Below the pieces are notes generated by a model. The model worked only from the letters and a program-made list of their open reading frames with translations. It did no database searches and was not told the origin of the DNA. A stretch of 7,156 nucleotides of DNA from JBFELU01 sp041551965. GTDB taxonomy: Bacteria > Actinomycetota > Acidimicrobiia > Spongiisociales > UBA11373. Position 1 is the stretch's first letter. Each line of letters starts with the position of its first letter. Where the stretch lies: the NCBI GenBank assembly GCA_041551965.1, contig JBFELU010000099.1, positions 1-7,156 on the forward strand, written 5' to 3'. This document shows, piece by piece, positions 1 through 5,426 of this stretch. The position numbers were made by a program, and so were the translations under genes.

Positions 1-116
1 ACGAAGGGGCCAGGCAGACTCCGGCCGTGGTCCACTTCGGAGACCGCTTCGGCAGGCTCCATTGGTTCACCGACTGCGGGGATCCGCTCGAGGTGCCGGG
101 AGGTCCGAGTGAGTAA
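1..116 (+). CDS. C-terminal end of a small secreted or lipoprotein-like protein (partial, paralogue of the next gene)
   Basis: Reading from base 3, an open frame of 37 codons runs to a TAA stop at 114-116; its 5' part lies outside the window. Its last residues (WFTDCGDPLEVPGGPSE) align with the end of the complete lipoprotein downstream (FFDCGDPLDTPGGPS). The preceding residues also follow the same pattern of small, hydrophobic and glycine positions (VVHFGDRFGRL against FHVGEIGGEF). At DNA level the DCGDPL stretch includes 21 identical bases at 71-91 and 691-711. This shows it is a real gene end and a tandem paralogue. The conserved Cys in DCGDP matches C180 of the neighbour. The function is unknown. 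Whether this copy has a lipoprotein signal cannot be seen here. Confidence 0.8.
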   Translation, partial: EGARQTPAVVHFGDRFGRLHWFTDCGDPLEVPGGPSE

Positions 117-121
117 CGAGA

Positions 122-135
122 CTCCGGATCCGGAG
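122..135. repeat. Perfect 14-bp palindrome between the tandem lipoprotein genes
   Basis: CTCCGGATCCGGAG is fully self-complementary and lies 6 bases after the stop of the upstream gene. As RNA it could form a 5-bp stem (CTCCG/CGGAG) closed by a GATC loop, but no T-run follows, so it is a poor intrinsic terminator. It ends 6 bases before a candidate -10 box (142-147), so it could equally be an operator for the downstream lipoprotein. A chance palindrome in GC-rich DNA is also possible. Confidence 0.4.
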
Positions 136-141
136 GTCGGG

Positions 142-147
142 TAATCT
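142..147 (+). promoter_or_regulatory. Candidate -10 box for the lipoprotein gene (near-leaderless start)
   Basis: TAATCT fits the actinobacterial TANNNT -10 pattern. Transcription would begin about 7 bases later, near 154-158, which coincides with the ATG at 158. The only Shine-Dalgarno-like sequence upstream (GGAGGT, 132-137) is 20 bases from that ATG, too far to serve it. A leaderless or very short-leader transcript is therefore a reasonable reading. No good -35 hexamer is visible (119-124 is AGACTC), so confidence is limited. Confidence 0.35.
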
Positions 148-157
148 CTCCCACCCA

Positions 158-745
158 ATGACGACGAAGAAGGCTCTTGTGCGGAGTGCCATGAGACTGC
201 TCACGATCGCGATCGCGCTGGTTCTGGTCACCGCCGGGTGCGGGGGATCGGATTCGTCGACCACGAGCGCCGGCGACGACACCTCGGGGCGGGGAGAGTC
301 GGCCGACATCGGGGATCTCCTCAATCCCACCGGAGCCGGCTCAACCGGACCGGTCATAACCATCGAACTCCCGGATGCGCTCTCGCAGTTCATCGATGAT
401 CTCGAGAGGGCCTTCGCCGATGCCGACACCCCGTTCCTCATCAATCATCTGCACCCGGTGGTGATCGATCAGTATGGTCTCGAGACCTGCCGATCATCGA
501 TCACCGCATTGACCTCGTCGGTGTTCATCGTCAACCCCACCGCCTACACCGAGCTCGTCAATTGGACGCTCGAATTGGACGGGATCGAGACCCTGGTGCC
601 GGACGTCGTCGAGGTCGAGTACCTCACCGGCCAGGGGGCTGAACGGACCTTCCACGTCGGCGAAATCGGCGGAGAGTTCTTCTACTTCTTCGACTGCGGG
701 GATCCGCTCGACACCCCCGGCGGACCCAGCGTGCAGGAGTCCTAG
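158..745 (+). CDS. Small lipoprotein of unknown function with a conserved DCGDP C-terminal motif
   Basis: This is a 195-residue protein with a typical lipoprotein signal: basic residues, a hydrophobic run at about residues 13-24 and a lipobox ending T-A-G-C with C28 as the lipidation site. A Ser/Thr/Gly/Asp-rich linker follows (about 29-64). A globular domain follows (about 66-185) with a helix-like FIDDLERAF segment, LHPVV (98-102) and ETC. C111 and C180 could form a disulphide outside the membrane. The order of elements (helical start, LHP segment, then strands) resembles a small NTF2/SnoaL-like alpha+beta fold, but that is inference. The start is uncertain. ATG at 158 lacks a close ribosome site. 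GTG at 179 has AAGAAGG 5 bases upstream and ATG at 191 has GGAG 4 bases upstream; both keep the signal peptide. It follows a paralogue by 41 bases and overlaps the convergent cupin gene at the stop codon. The function is unknown. Confidence 0.85.
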   Translation: MTTKKALVRSAMRLLTIAIALVLVTAGCGGSDSSTTSAGDDTSGRGESADIGDLLNPTGAGSTGPVITIELPDALSQFIDDLERAFADADTPFLINHLHPVVIDQYGLETCRSSITALTSSVFIVNPTAYTELVNWTLELDGIETLVPDVVEVEYLTGQGAERTFHVGEIGGEFFYFFDCGDPLDTPGGPSVQES

Positions 746-1056
746 CCTCCGAGCAGAGCCAGCAGAATCACGCTCGGTTCCAGCGCTGTGAGCGAGTGTG
801 GTTCGTCGGCCTCGAGCAACAGCCAAGAGCCCGGCGACATCTCGAAGCCATCACCTCCAACGCGCATTTCGATTCGGCCCGAGATCACCTGGATCGTCGC
901 CGCCCGAGCGGCGCTGTGCTCGGTGAGCTCCTGGCCGACGTCGAAGGCAAGAACCACCAGCCGCACCGGATCGCTCTGATGCAGCACCCGGCTCAGGGTG
1001 CCGTCCTCCGGGATATCGACCTCGGCGGCGACGTCGGGAATCAGCGTGTAGGCCAT
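742..1056 (-). CDS. Small single-domain cupin protein
   Basis: This 104-residue protein is essentially one cupin barrel. Motif 1 is recognisable as G41-QELTE-H47 and continues to IQVISG60; motif 2 is SPGSW (74-78) followed by PHSL with H87. Compared with the classical motif G(X)5HXH(X)3-4E(X)6G, the second His is Ala (A49) and the position expected for Glu is Ala (A53). Only H47 and H87 remain as plausible metal ligands, so it may bind a ligand rather than act as a metalloenzyme. It starts with an ATG overlapping the stop of the MarR gene (TGATG, one shared base), with a strong GGAGGAGGG-type ribosome site at 1061-1069. It is therefore probably translated from the same mRNA as MarR. It may be a small-molecule sensor or stress protein controlled with the efflux system; no substrate can be named. 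Confidence 0.85.
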   Translation of the reverse strand: MAYTLIPDVAAEVDIPEDGTLSRVLHQSDPVRLVVLAFDVGQELTEHSAARAATIQVISGRIEMRVGGDGFEMSPGSWLLLEADEPHSLTALEPSVILLALLGG

Positions 1057-1487
1057 CAGCCCTCCTCCGGATCGAGCGCCTTCTGCAGCAGCTCTGCAAA
1101 CATCACCAGTTCGTCGTCCTCCAGCCGATCCAACATCGCGTTCGGTTCGGCGAGGCCCACGGCCAGTCGCTCCCGCATCGCCCGACCCGCATCGGTGAGA
1201 GCCAGCTGACGCACCCGCCGATCGTCGGGGTCGGAGCGCCGCTCCACGAAACCGCGCGCTTCCAGCCGATCGGCGAGACCGGTGATGTAGGACGCGTCAC
1301 ACGACAGCCGTTCGGCCAGGGTGTGCATCGGAAGCGGCTCTTCCAGGACGTGGAGCGCCCCCACCATCGGCGGCGAGACCTCCAGCTCGGCGAAGCGGCG
1401 GGACATGATCGAGCGCATTCGTCGCCCCATCTGGTGCAACAGCGATCCGACCTCCGACATCACCTCGTCGCGCCTGCGGTTCTCCAT
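1056..1487 (-). CDS. MarR-family transcriptional repressor
   Basis: This is a 143-residue protein of normal MarR length. The winged-helix core lies at about residues 52-110: helix-turn-helix MHTLAERLSCDASYITGLADRLEARG, then the wing with DPDDRRVR (86-93) and LALTDAGRAM, the conserved MarR DxRxxR-type signature. Flanking helices (about 10-33 and 116-138) would form the dimer interface. It has one cysteine, C63, just before the recognition helix; the CDAS sequence is common in one actinobacterial MarR subgroup, so it is not by itself evidence for redox sensing. The ATG at 1487 has no Shine-Dalgarno sequence but lies just after a strong promoter, so the mRNA is probably near-leaderless. ATG at 1460 (M10) is an alternative start. 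It is divergent from a drug-type ABC exporter and in operon with a cupin, so it likely represses both transcripts until a small ligand binds. Confidence 0.92.
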   Translation of the reverse strand: MENRRRDEVMSEVGSLLHQMGRRMRSIMSRRFAELEVSPPMVGALHVLEEPLPMHTLAERLSCDASYITGLADRLEARGFVERRSDPDDRRVRQLALTDAGRAMRERLAVGLAEPNAMLDRLEDDELVMFAELLQKALDPEEG

Positions 1488-1498
1488 AGTGACAACAT

Positions 1499-1527
1499 TC
1501 TATATCCACAGTATTTGACTTTGTCAA
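1499..1527 (-). promoter_or_regulatory. Promoter of the MarR-cupin operon
   Basis: On the minus strand a perfect -35 box TTGACA (1527-1522) is followed by a 17-base spacer and a -10 box TATAGA (1504-1499). Transcription should begin around 1492, only about 5 bases before the MarR ATG at 1487. This explains the lack of a ribosome-binding site for that gene. The region is notably AT-rich against GC-rich surroundings. The -35 box is part of the inverted repeat at 1515-1527, which suggests autorepression. Confidence 0.65.
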
Positions 1528-1533
1528 TATCTT
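1505..1533 (+). promoter_or_regulatory. Candidate promoter of the ABC exporter operon
   Basis: TCCACA (1505-1510) and TATCTT (1528-1533) each match 4 of 6 consensus bases for -35 and -10 boxes and are separated by 17 bases. This would give a start near 1540 and a leader of about 34 bases. An alternative pair is GTGACA (1489-1494) with TATTTG (1512-1517), also 17 bases apart. In the first choice the dyad at 1515-1527 fills the spacer exactly, a typical repressor position. The assignment is a pattern-based inference. Confidence 0.4.
1515..1527. promoter_or_regulatory. Inverted repeat TTGAC-TTT-GTCAA, probable MarR operator
   Basis: Two perfect 5-base arms are separated by 3 bases. The site overlaps the -35 box of the minus-strand MarR promoter and lies between the candidate -35 and -10 boxes of the plus-strand exporter promoter, so one bound dimer could block both. 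A related half-site in inverted orientation (GTGACAA, 1489-1495) lies closer to the MarR start. MarR proteins commonly bind short dyads in their own divergent promoters; the assignment here is inference from position and symmetry. Confidence 0.55.
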
Positions 1534-1561
1534 CTGCAATCGTCACCGCCTCAGTCTGAGG

Positions 1562-1569
1562 AAAGGAGG
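1562..1569 (+). promoter_or_regulatory. Strong ribosome-binding site deciding the GTG start of the ABC ATPase
   Basis: AAAGGAGG is a full-length match to the anti-Shine-Dalgarno sequence and ends 4 bases before GTG at 1574. No other start codon is at suitable distance, so this supports the GTG start. Confidence 0.7.
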
Positions 1570-1573
1570 GGCC

Positions 1574-2569
1574 GTGGACGGACCCATCGTTCGGACGAAC
1601 GACGTCACCAAGAGCTTCGGCGAGATCCGGGCGCTCGACGGCGTGACCCTCGAGTTCGAACCCGGCATCATCTACGGGTTGCTGGGACCGAACGGTGCCG
1701 GGAAGACCACCCTCATCCGAGTGCTCACCACGTTGTTGCGTCCCGATTCGGGTCGGGCGTGGGTAGCCGGGATCGACACACTGGCCGATCCCACCACCGC
1801 CCGCACCAAGCTCGGCCTTGCCGGACAGTTCGCCGCCGTCGACGACTACCTCACCGGTCGAGAGAACGTGGAGATGGTCGCCCGCCTCTACAACCTCTCC
1901 CGCACCGAAGCGGCTCGTCGGGCCGACGAAGTGCTGGAACGGATCCACCTCAGCGACGCCGCCGATCGGCCGGTGCGCACCTACTCCGGCGGCATGCGGC
2001 GTCGCCTCGACGTCGCAGCCTCGATGGTGGGCCGACCACAGGTGCTGTTTCTCGACGAGCCCACCACGGGGATCGATCCTCGGAGCCGCATCGACCTGTG
2101 GGATCTGATCGAAGACCTGGTGGCCCAGGGCACCACCATCTTGCTCACCACCCAGTATCTCGACGAGGCCGACCAACTGGCCGCCCGGGTCGGGGTCATC
2201 GACCAAGGCAAGCTCATCACCGAGGGCACCCCCGAGGAGCTCAAGGACCGGTTGGGCGGATCGGTCGTGGAACTGACCGTCCCCGACGAGATCCGACCCG
2301 CCACGATGGAGGCCCTCTCCACCATCGGCGACGAAGAGCCCACCTTCGAGCCCGGTTCCCGCAAGATCATCCTCCCGGCCCCGGACGGATCCCAGACCCT
2401 CACCGAAGTCGTCCGCCGCCTCGACGGCGCCGGCATCACCCCCGGTGACATCTCACTGCGCACGCCGACGCTCGACGACGTGTTCCTGTCCCTCACCGGC
2501 CGCGTGGCCGAGGAAGCCGCCGATGCCAACGGCGACGGACGAGGCCGCCGGGGAAGGAGGACCCGATGA
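1574..2569 (+). CDS. DrrA-like ABC exporter ATP-binding protein
   Basis: This is a 331-residue ATPase subunit of an ABC-2 type exporter, similar in layout to daunorubicin-resistance DrrA. All core motifs are visible: Walker A GPNGAGKTT (38-46), Q-loop Q85, signature SGGMR (138-142), Walker B VLFLDE (157-162) and D-loop D168. The switch is TTQYLDEAD with Q194 where many ABC ATPases have His; this Gln is usual in the DrrA group. After the nucleotide-binding domain (about 5-235) comes the C-terminal domain typical of this family (about 240-315), including TPTLDDVFLSLTG, and a basic tail rich in Arg and Gly. It starts with GTG after a very strong ribosome site and overlaps the permease gene by 4 bases (ATGA), so the two are co-translated. 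It would power export of a hydrophobic compound or lipid at the cytoplasmic membrane. The substrate is unknown. Divergent MarR control favours a xenobiotic or antibiotic. Confidence 0.95.
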   Translation: MDGPIVRTNDVTKSFGEIRALDGVTLEFEPGIIYGLLGPNGAGKTTLIRVLTTLLRPDSGRAWVAGIDTLADPTTARTKLGLAGQFAAVDDYLTGRENVEMVARLYNLSRTEAARRADEVLERIHLSDAADRPVRTYSGGMRRRLDVAASMVGRPQVLFLDEPTTGIDPRSRIDLWDLIEDLVAQGTTILLTTQYLDEADQLAARVGVIDQGKLITEGTPEELKDRLGGSVVELTVPDEIRPATMEALSTIGDEEPTFEPGSRKIILPAPDGSQTLTEVVRRLDGAGITPGDISLRTPTLDDVFLSLTGRVAEEAADANGDGRGRRGRRTR

Positions 2570-3408
2570 CCACCGCCACCGCACCCGCCGCCGCACCGTC
2601 CCGGATCACCCTTCCCCACGCCCTGAAGGACACGTGGGTGATCACCCGACGCAACCTGTTGCGCAACCTCCGGCTGCCCCAGTTGCTGCTGTTCGCCACC
2701 GTGCAGCCGGTGATGTTCCTGTTGTTGTTCAACTACGTCTTCGGCGGGGCCATCGGCGAGGCGATTCCCCCGATCGCCGGCGGCGAATACATCAACTGGC
2801 TGGTGCCGGGATTGCTGGTGCAGGTGGCCACGTTCGGCGCCGGACAGACCGCCCTCGGGCTCACCGAGGACCTCAGCAAGGGCGTCATCGAGCGGTTCCG
2901 CTCGCTGCCGATGGCCCGCTCGGCGGTGCTGGCCGGACGGACCCTGTCCGACCTCATCCGCAACGGGTTCGTGATCACCCTGATGCTTTCCGTGGGGTTC
3001 CTCATCGGGTTTCGCTGGCAGACCAGCCCGCTGGGGATGCTGGGCGGGATGCTGGTGGCGATGGTGTTCGCCTATTCACTGTCGTGGGTGATGGCCGCCA
3101 TCGGGCTCGCAGTCAAGAACCCCGAGGCCGCCCAATCGGCGGTGTTCCTGCCGGTGTTCCCGCTTGTCTTCGCGTCGTCGGTGTTCGTGCCCGTGGGGAC
3201 CATGCCGGGGTGGCTGCAGGCGTTCGCCGAGAACCAACCGATCACGGTGACCACCAATGCCCTGCGGGGGCTCATCCTCGGACAGGGCGTGCTGCCGGAA
3301 GGAGCCACCGTGGCCGGCGAGGTGCTCATGTCGCTGGGGTGGGCGGCCGGGATCCTGGCGGTGTTCGCCCCGCTGGCGGTTCGCATCTACCGGCGCACCG
3401 TCTCCTGA
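2566..3408 (+). CDS. DrrB-like ABC-2 type exporter permease
   Basis: This 280-residue membrane protein has six predicted transmembrane segments, at about residues 39-60, 78-98, 133-149, 157-182, 190-212 and 253-273. Its N-terminus is cytoplasmic and Ala/Pro-rich. The stretch YINWLVPGLLVQ followed by SKGVIERFRSLPM and GRTLSDLIRN is characteristic of the DrrB branch of the ABC-2 membrane family; the SKGVIERFRSLP loop lies on the cytoplasmic side and probably contacts the ATPase. The ATG overlaps the ATPase stop codon (ATGA) and has AAGGAGG (2554-2560) 5 bases upstream. With the ATPase it should form a homodimer-of-pairs exporter. The length is normal and no defect is visible. The transported compound is unknown. 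Confidence 0.93.
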   Translation: MTTATAPAAAPSRITLPHALKDTWVITRRNLLRNLRLPQLLLFATVQPVMFLLLFNYVFGGAIGEAIPPIAGGEYINWLVPGLLVQVATFGAGQTALGLTEDLSKGVIERFRSLPMARSAVLAGRTLSDLIRNGFVITLMLSVGFLIGFRWQTSPLGMLGGMLVAMVFAYSLSWVMAAIGLAVKNPEAAQSAVFLPVFPLVFASSVFVPVGTMPGWLQAFAENQPITVTTNALRGLILGQGVLPEGATVAGEVLMSLGWAAGILAVFAPLAVRIYRRTVS

Positions 3409-3470
3409 CTCAACTCCCGAGCATCTCCGTCCGATGTATCTGCGAGAAACGTTGATGCGTCTGGAGGAAC
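3409..3470 (+). other. Short intergenic spacer before the HEAT/HD-GYP pair
   Basis: These 62 bases hold no convincing terminator or consensus promoter. Only weak 4-base dyads are visible (CATC...GATG around 3422-3436). The downstream unit may therefore be read through from the exporter operon or have an unrecognised promoter. GGAGG at 3463-3467 serves the GTG at 3471, and an in-frame TGA at 3453-3455 excludes any start upstream of it. Confidence 0.5.
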
Positions 3471-5426
3471 GTGGCGCTGGAACCACTCGCGCCCCTAGAT
3501 CCCATCGAAGCCCCCGAGCCCGAGGGCACTCTCGCCGCGCTCGAAGACCTCCCGGTCGAGCACCTACCGGCCGTTCCCGAAGAGGCAATCGATCTGGTCG
3601 AGGCGCTCACGACGGCGTGGACGACCTTCACCCTGTATGAGGATCCTCGATCGATCGAGGCATTCGACCGGTCTCTCGAGACGCTCGACCGCCTCGCTCC
3701 GGCCCGCCTGCTGATCGAGATCCTCCCCGACGGCTTCCTCTTCGACGGGGTGCCCATCCCGAACCGGCGAGAAGCGGCCCAGCGGATGGCACGACAGCTG
3801 TTCGCCCACGGAGCGGCGGCCATCGAGGTGACCGACCCTCCCACACCCGACGAACTCCTGGCGGCCCTGGCCGTCATGGCCGCCGATCCCGGTGATTACA
3901 ACCCGAACGACCGCCTCCGTGACCAAGGGGTGATCTCGATCACGCTGCTCCGAAGGGAGTTGCTCGCCGAACGAAAGGGCACGTCGATCGAAGACGACGA
4001 CCCGGGCGATGTCGTCGGCGCCGGGGATCCGACACCGGGGTCTTTTGCGCACGATCTGCTGGCAGACCACGGCGACGACCCCGAGGCGCTGGCCAGGAGG
4101 TTCATCGACGAATACCGCAGGGTCTACGACCTCGTCGATCCGGCCGACCACTGGGGCCGCGAAGAGGTGGTCCATGCCTTCATCGACTGCTTCTTCCTCC
4201 TTCCCCGCAATCACCAGGGCTCGGTGCTCAATGCGATGGTGCTCAGCCAGCAGCGCGATGACAGCCTGCTGTTCATCGACCAGCTGGGAAGCACCGAGCT
4301 CGGAGAGCTGGTGCGGCACCTGACTCCGCGCGCTCAGTCGCTGTTCATCGAATATGCCCGGGTCGCGGCGGAGCATGCCGAGAGCCAACACCACGCCGAG
4401 TTGCTCCGTTTGATCGCCGAAGCAGGCACCACCGGCATCGGCGAGACGGTCACCGGTCGGGTCGACGCCGCCCTCCGCTCGGGAGAGGAAAGCAGCACCA
4501 AGGCTGCCGTCGCTCGCCTCCGGGCCGGCAATCCCGATGAGGCTCAACACTTCAGATCCGGGGTCAACGTCATGAGGGGACTCCTGGCGCTGGCATCCGA
4601 AGGCGATATGCCGGTTCGCCTCGCCACGCTCTGGGCGGCGAAGGTCACGGATGCGATCCGCAACGAGCGTCTCGATGAGGCCGATGCCTGGCTCGGAGCC
4701 CTCGGGGGCCTGGAGTTCTCACCGGAGCATCGCCGCATCCTCCTGGGGGCTCTGTCGGCAGCCGTCGATCGGCCGGTGTTGTCCCGGATCCTCGGCACCT
4801 TCGGCGACACAGGCGGCAATCCGGGATCGGTGCTCCGGCGGGCGGCGCCGCTCTTCATCACCGACGCCCTCGTCGATCAGATCGCTTCCGAGATCTCGAA
4901 GGAATCCCGCCAACACCTCACCGGCGTCCTCGACGGCATCGCAAGAACGCGTCCCGCGTCCGTCATGGCTCATCTCGGCGACATGCGAACCTCGGCCCTT
5001 CGCGCCGTGATCGGCGCCCTGGGTCGGTCGGAACACCCCGAGGCCGGCGATCCGATCCGGCCCTTCACCCGCCACGGAGAGCCGGGAGTCAGGGCTGCCG
5101 CGATCGAAGCGACCGCTCACCTCAGGCCGGACGAATGCAGCACGATCCTTCTCACTTCTCTCGAGGATCCCGCCGAGGAAGTGCGGCTCACGGCGGCGAC
5201 AATGCTCGCCGAGACGCCCGACCATCGCATCGACTCCGCGCTCATCGTCCGGCTCGATGAGTCGCGGGACCGGGCAGAACGGCTGGCGGTGGTCGCTGCC
5301 CTGGGCCGTCGCAAGACAACGGCGGCTCGCGACGCGCTCAACGAAGTTGCCTCGCGGTTTGCCCTCAGGGGCTCCACCCGCGCCGTACGGCGGGCCGCAC
5401 GAGAGGCGCTGAAGGGAGATCAATGA
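3471..5426 (+). CDS. Large helical protein with C-terminal HEAT-like repeats, partner of the HD-GYP protein
   Basis: This is a 651-residue soluble protein with no signal peptide or membrane segment. An acidic, Pro-rich and probably disordered stretch (about 7-38) leads into a module (about 40-140) with the pattern FTLYEDPRSIEAFD, then a strand pair IEILPDGFLFDGVPI, then a helix and AAAIEVTDPPTPDELLAALAVMA. The same pattern is seen at the N-terminus of the next gene product. The middle (about 190-520) is almost all amphipathic helix. The end (about 529-650) has HEAT-like repeats, for example HGEPGVRAAAIEATAHL and DPAEEVRLTAATMLAE, where Pro, Val-Arg and Ala positions recur. Such repeats usually act as protein-binding scaffolds. 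GTG is the first possible start because an in-frame TGA lies at 3453-3455; GGAGG precedes it by 3 bases. It overlaps the HD-GYP gene by 4 bases, implying coupled synthesis. The exact function is unknown; a scaffold or regulator of the HD-GYP enzyme is inferred. Confidence 0.85.
   Translation: MALEPLAPLDPIEAPEPEGTLAALEDLPVEHLPAVPEEAIDLVEALTTAWTTFTLYEDPRSIEAFDRSLETLDRLAPARLLIEILPDGFLFDGVPIPNRREAAQRMARQLFAHGAAAIEVTDPPTPDELLAALAVMAADPGDYNPNDRLRDQGVISITLLRRELLAERKGTSIEDDDPGDVVGAGDPTPGSFAHDLLADHGDDPEALARRFIDEYRRVYDLVDPADHWGREEVVHAFIDCFFLLPRNHQGSVLNAMVLSQQRDDSLLFIDQLGSTELGELVRHLTPRAQSLFIEYARVAAEHAESQHHAELLRLIAEAGTTGIGETVTGRVDAALRSGEESSTKAAVARLRAGNPDEAQHFRSGVNVMRGLLALASEGDMPVRLATLWAAKVTDAIRNERLDEADAWLGALGGLEFSPEHRRILLGALSAAVDRPVLSRILGTFGDTGGNPGSVLRRAAPLFITDALVDQIASEISKESRQHLTGVLDGIARTRPASVMAHLGDMRTSALRAVIGALGRSEHPEAGDPIRPFTRHGEPGVRAAAIEATAHLRPDECSTILLTSLEDPAEEVRLTAATMLAETPDHRIDSALIVRLDESRDRAERLAVVAALGRRKTTAARDALNEVASRFALRGSTRAVRRAAREALKGDQ

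Noticed and set aside
1299..1301. C63 of the MarR protein as a redox-sensing cysteine
   Set aside because: CDAS before the recognition helix is common in a broad MarR subgroup and there is no second cysteine. A redox role is not supported by the sequence alone.
2150..2158. Gln (Q194) in place of the H-loop His of the ABC ATPase as a sign of a defective enzyme
   Set aside because: TTQYLDEAD is the normal sequence in the DrrA branch of ABC ATPases, so it is not an anomaly.
1460..2206. Long minus-strand open frame (248 codons) opposite the ABC ATPase
   Set aside because: It lies antisense to a gene with all ABC motifs and runs across the divergent promoter region. Its product is Gly/Val/Asp-rich without a recognisable domain. 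It is a shadow of GC-rich codon usage.
2445..3455. Plus-strand open frame of 336 codons overlapping the permease in another frame
   Set aside because: The product is extremely Arg/Pro/Gly-rich and its frame crosses the well-supported ATPase-permease junction. It is an out-of-frame artefact.
3564..4550. Minus-strand open frame of 328 codons opposite the HEAT-repeat gene
   Set aside because: The composition looks like a mirrored frame, with no domain or credible ribosome site. The plus-strand frame has clear repeats and operon coupling.
4719..5423. Minus-strand open frame of 234 codons opposite the end of the HEAT gene
   Set aside because: It is antisense to well-formed HEAT repeats, with no motif of its own.
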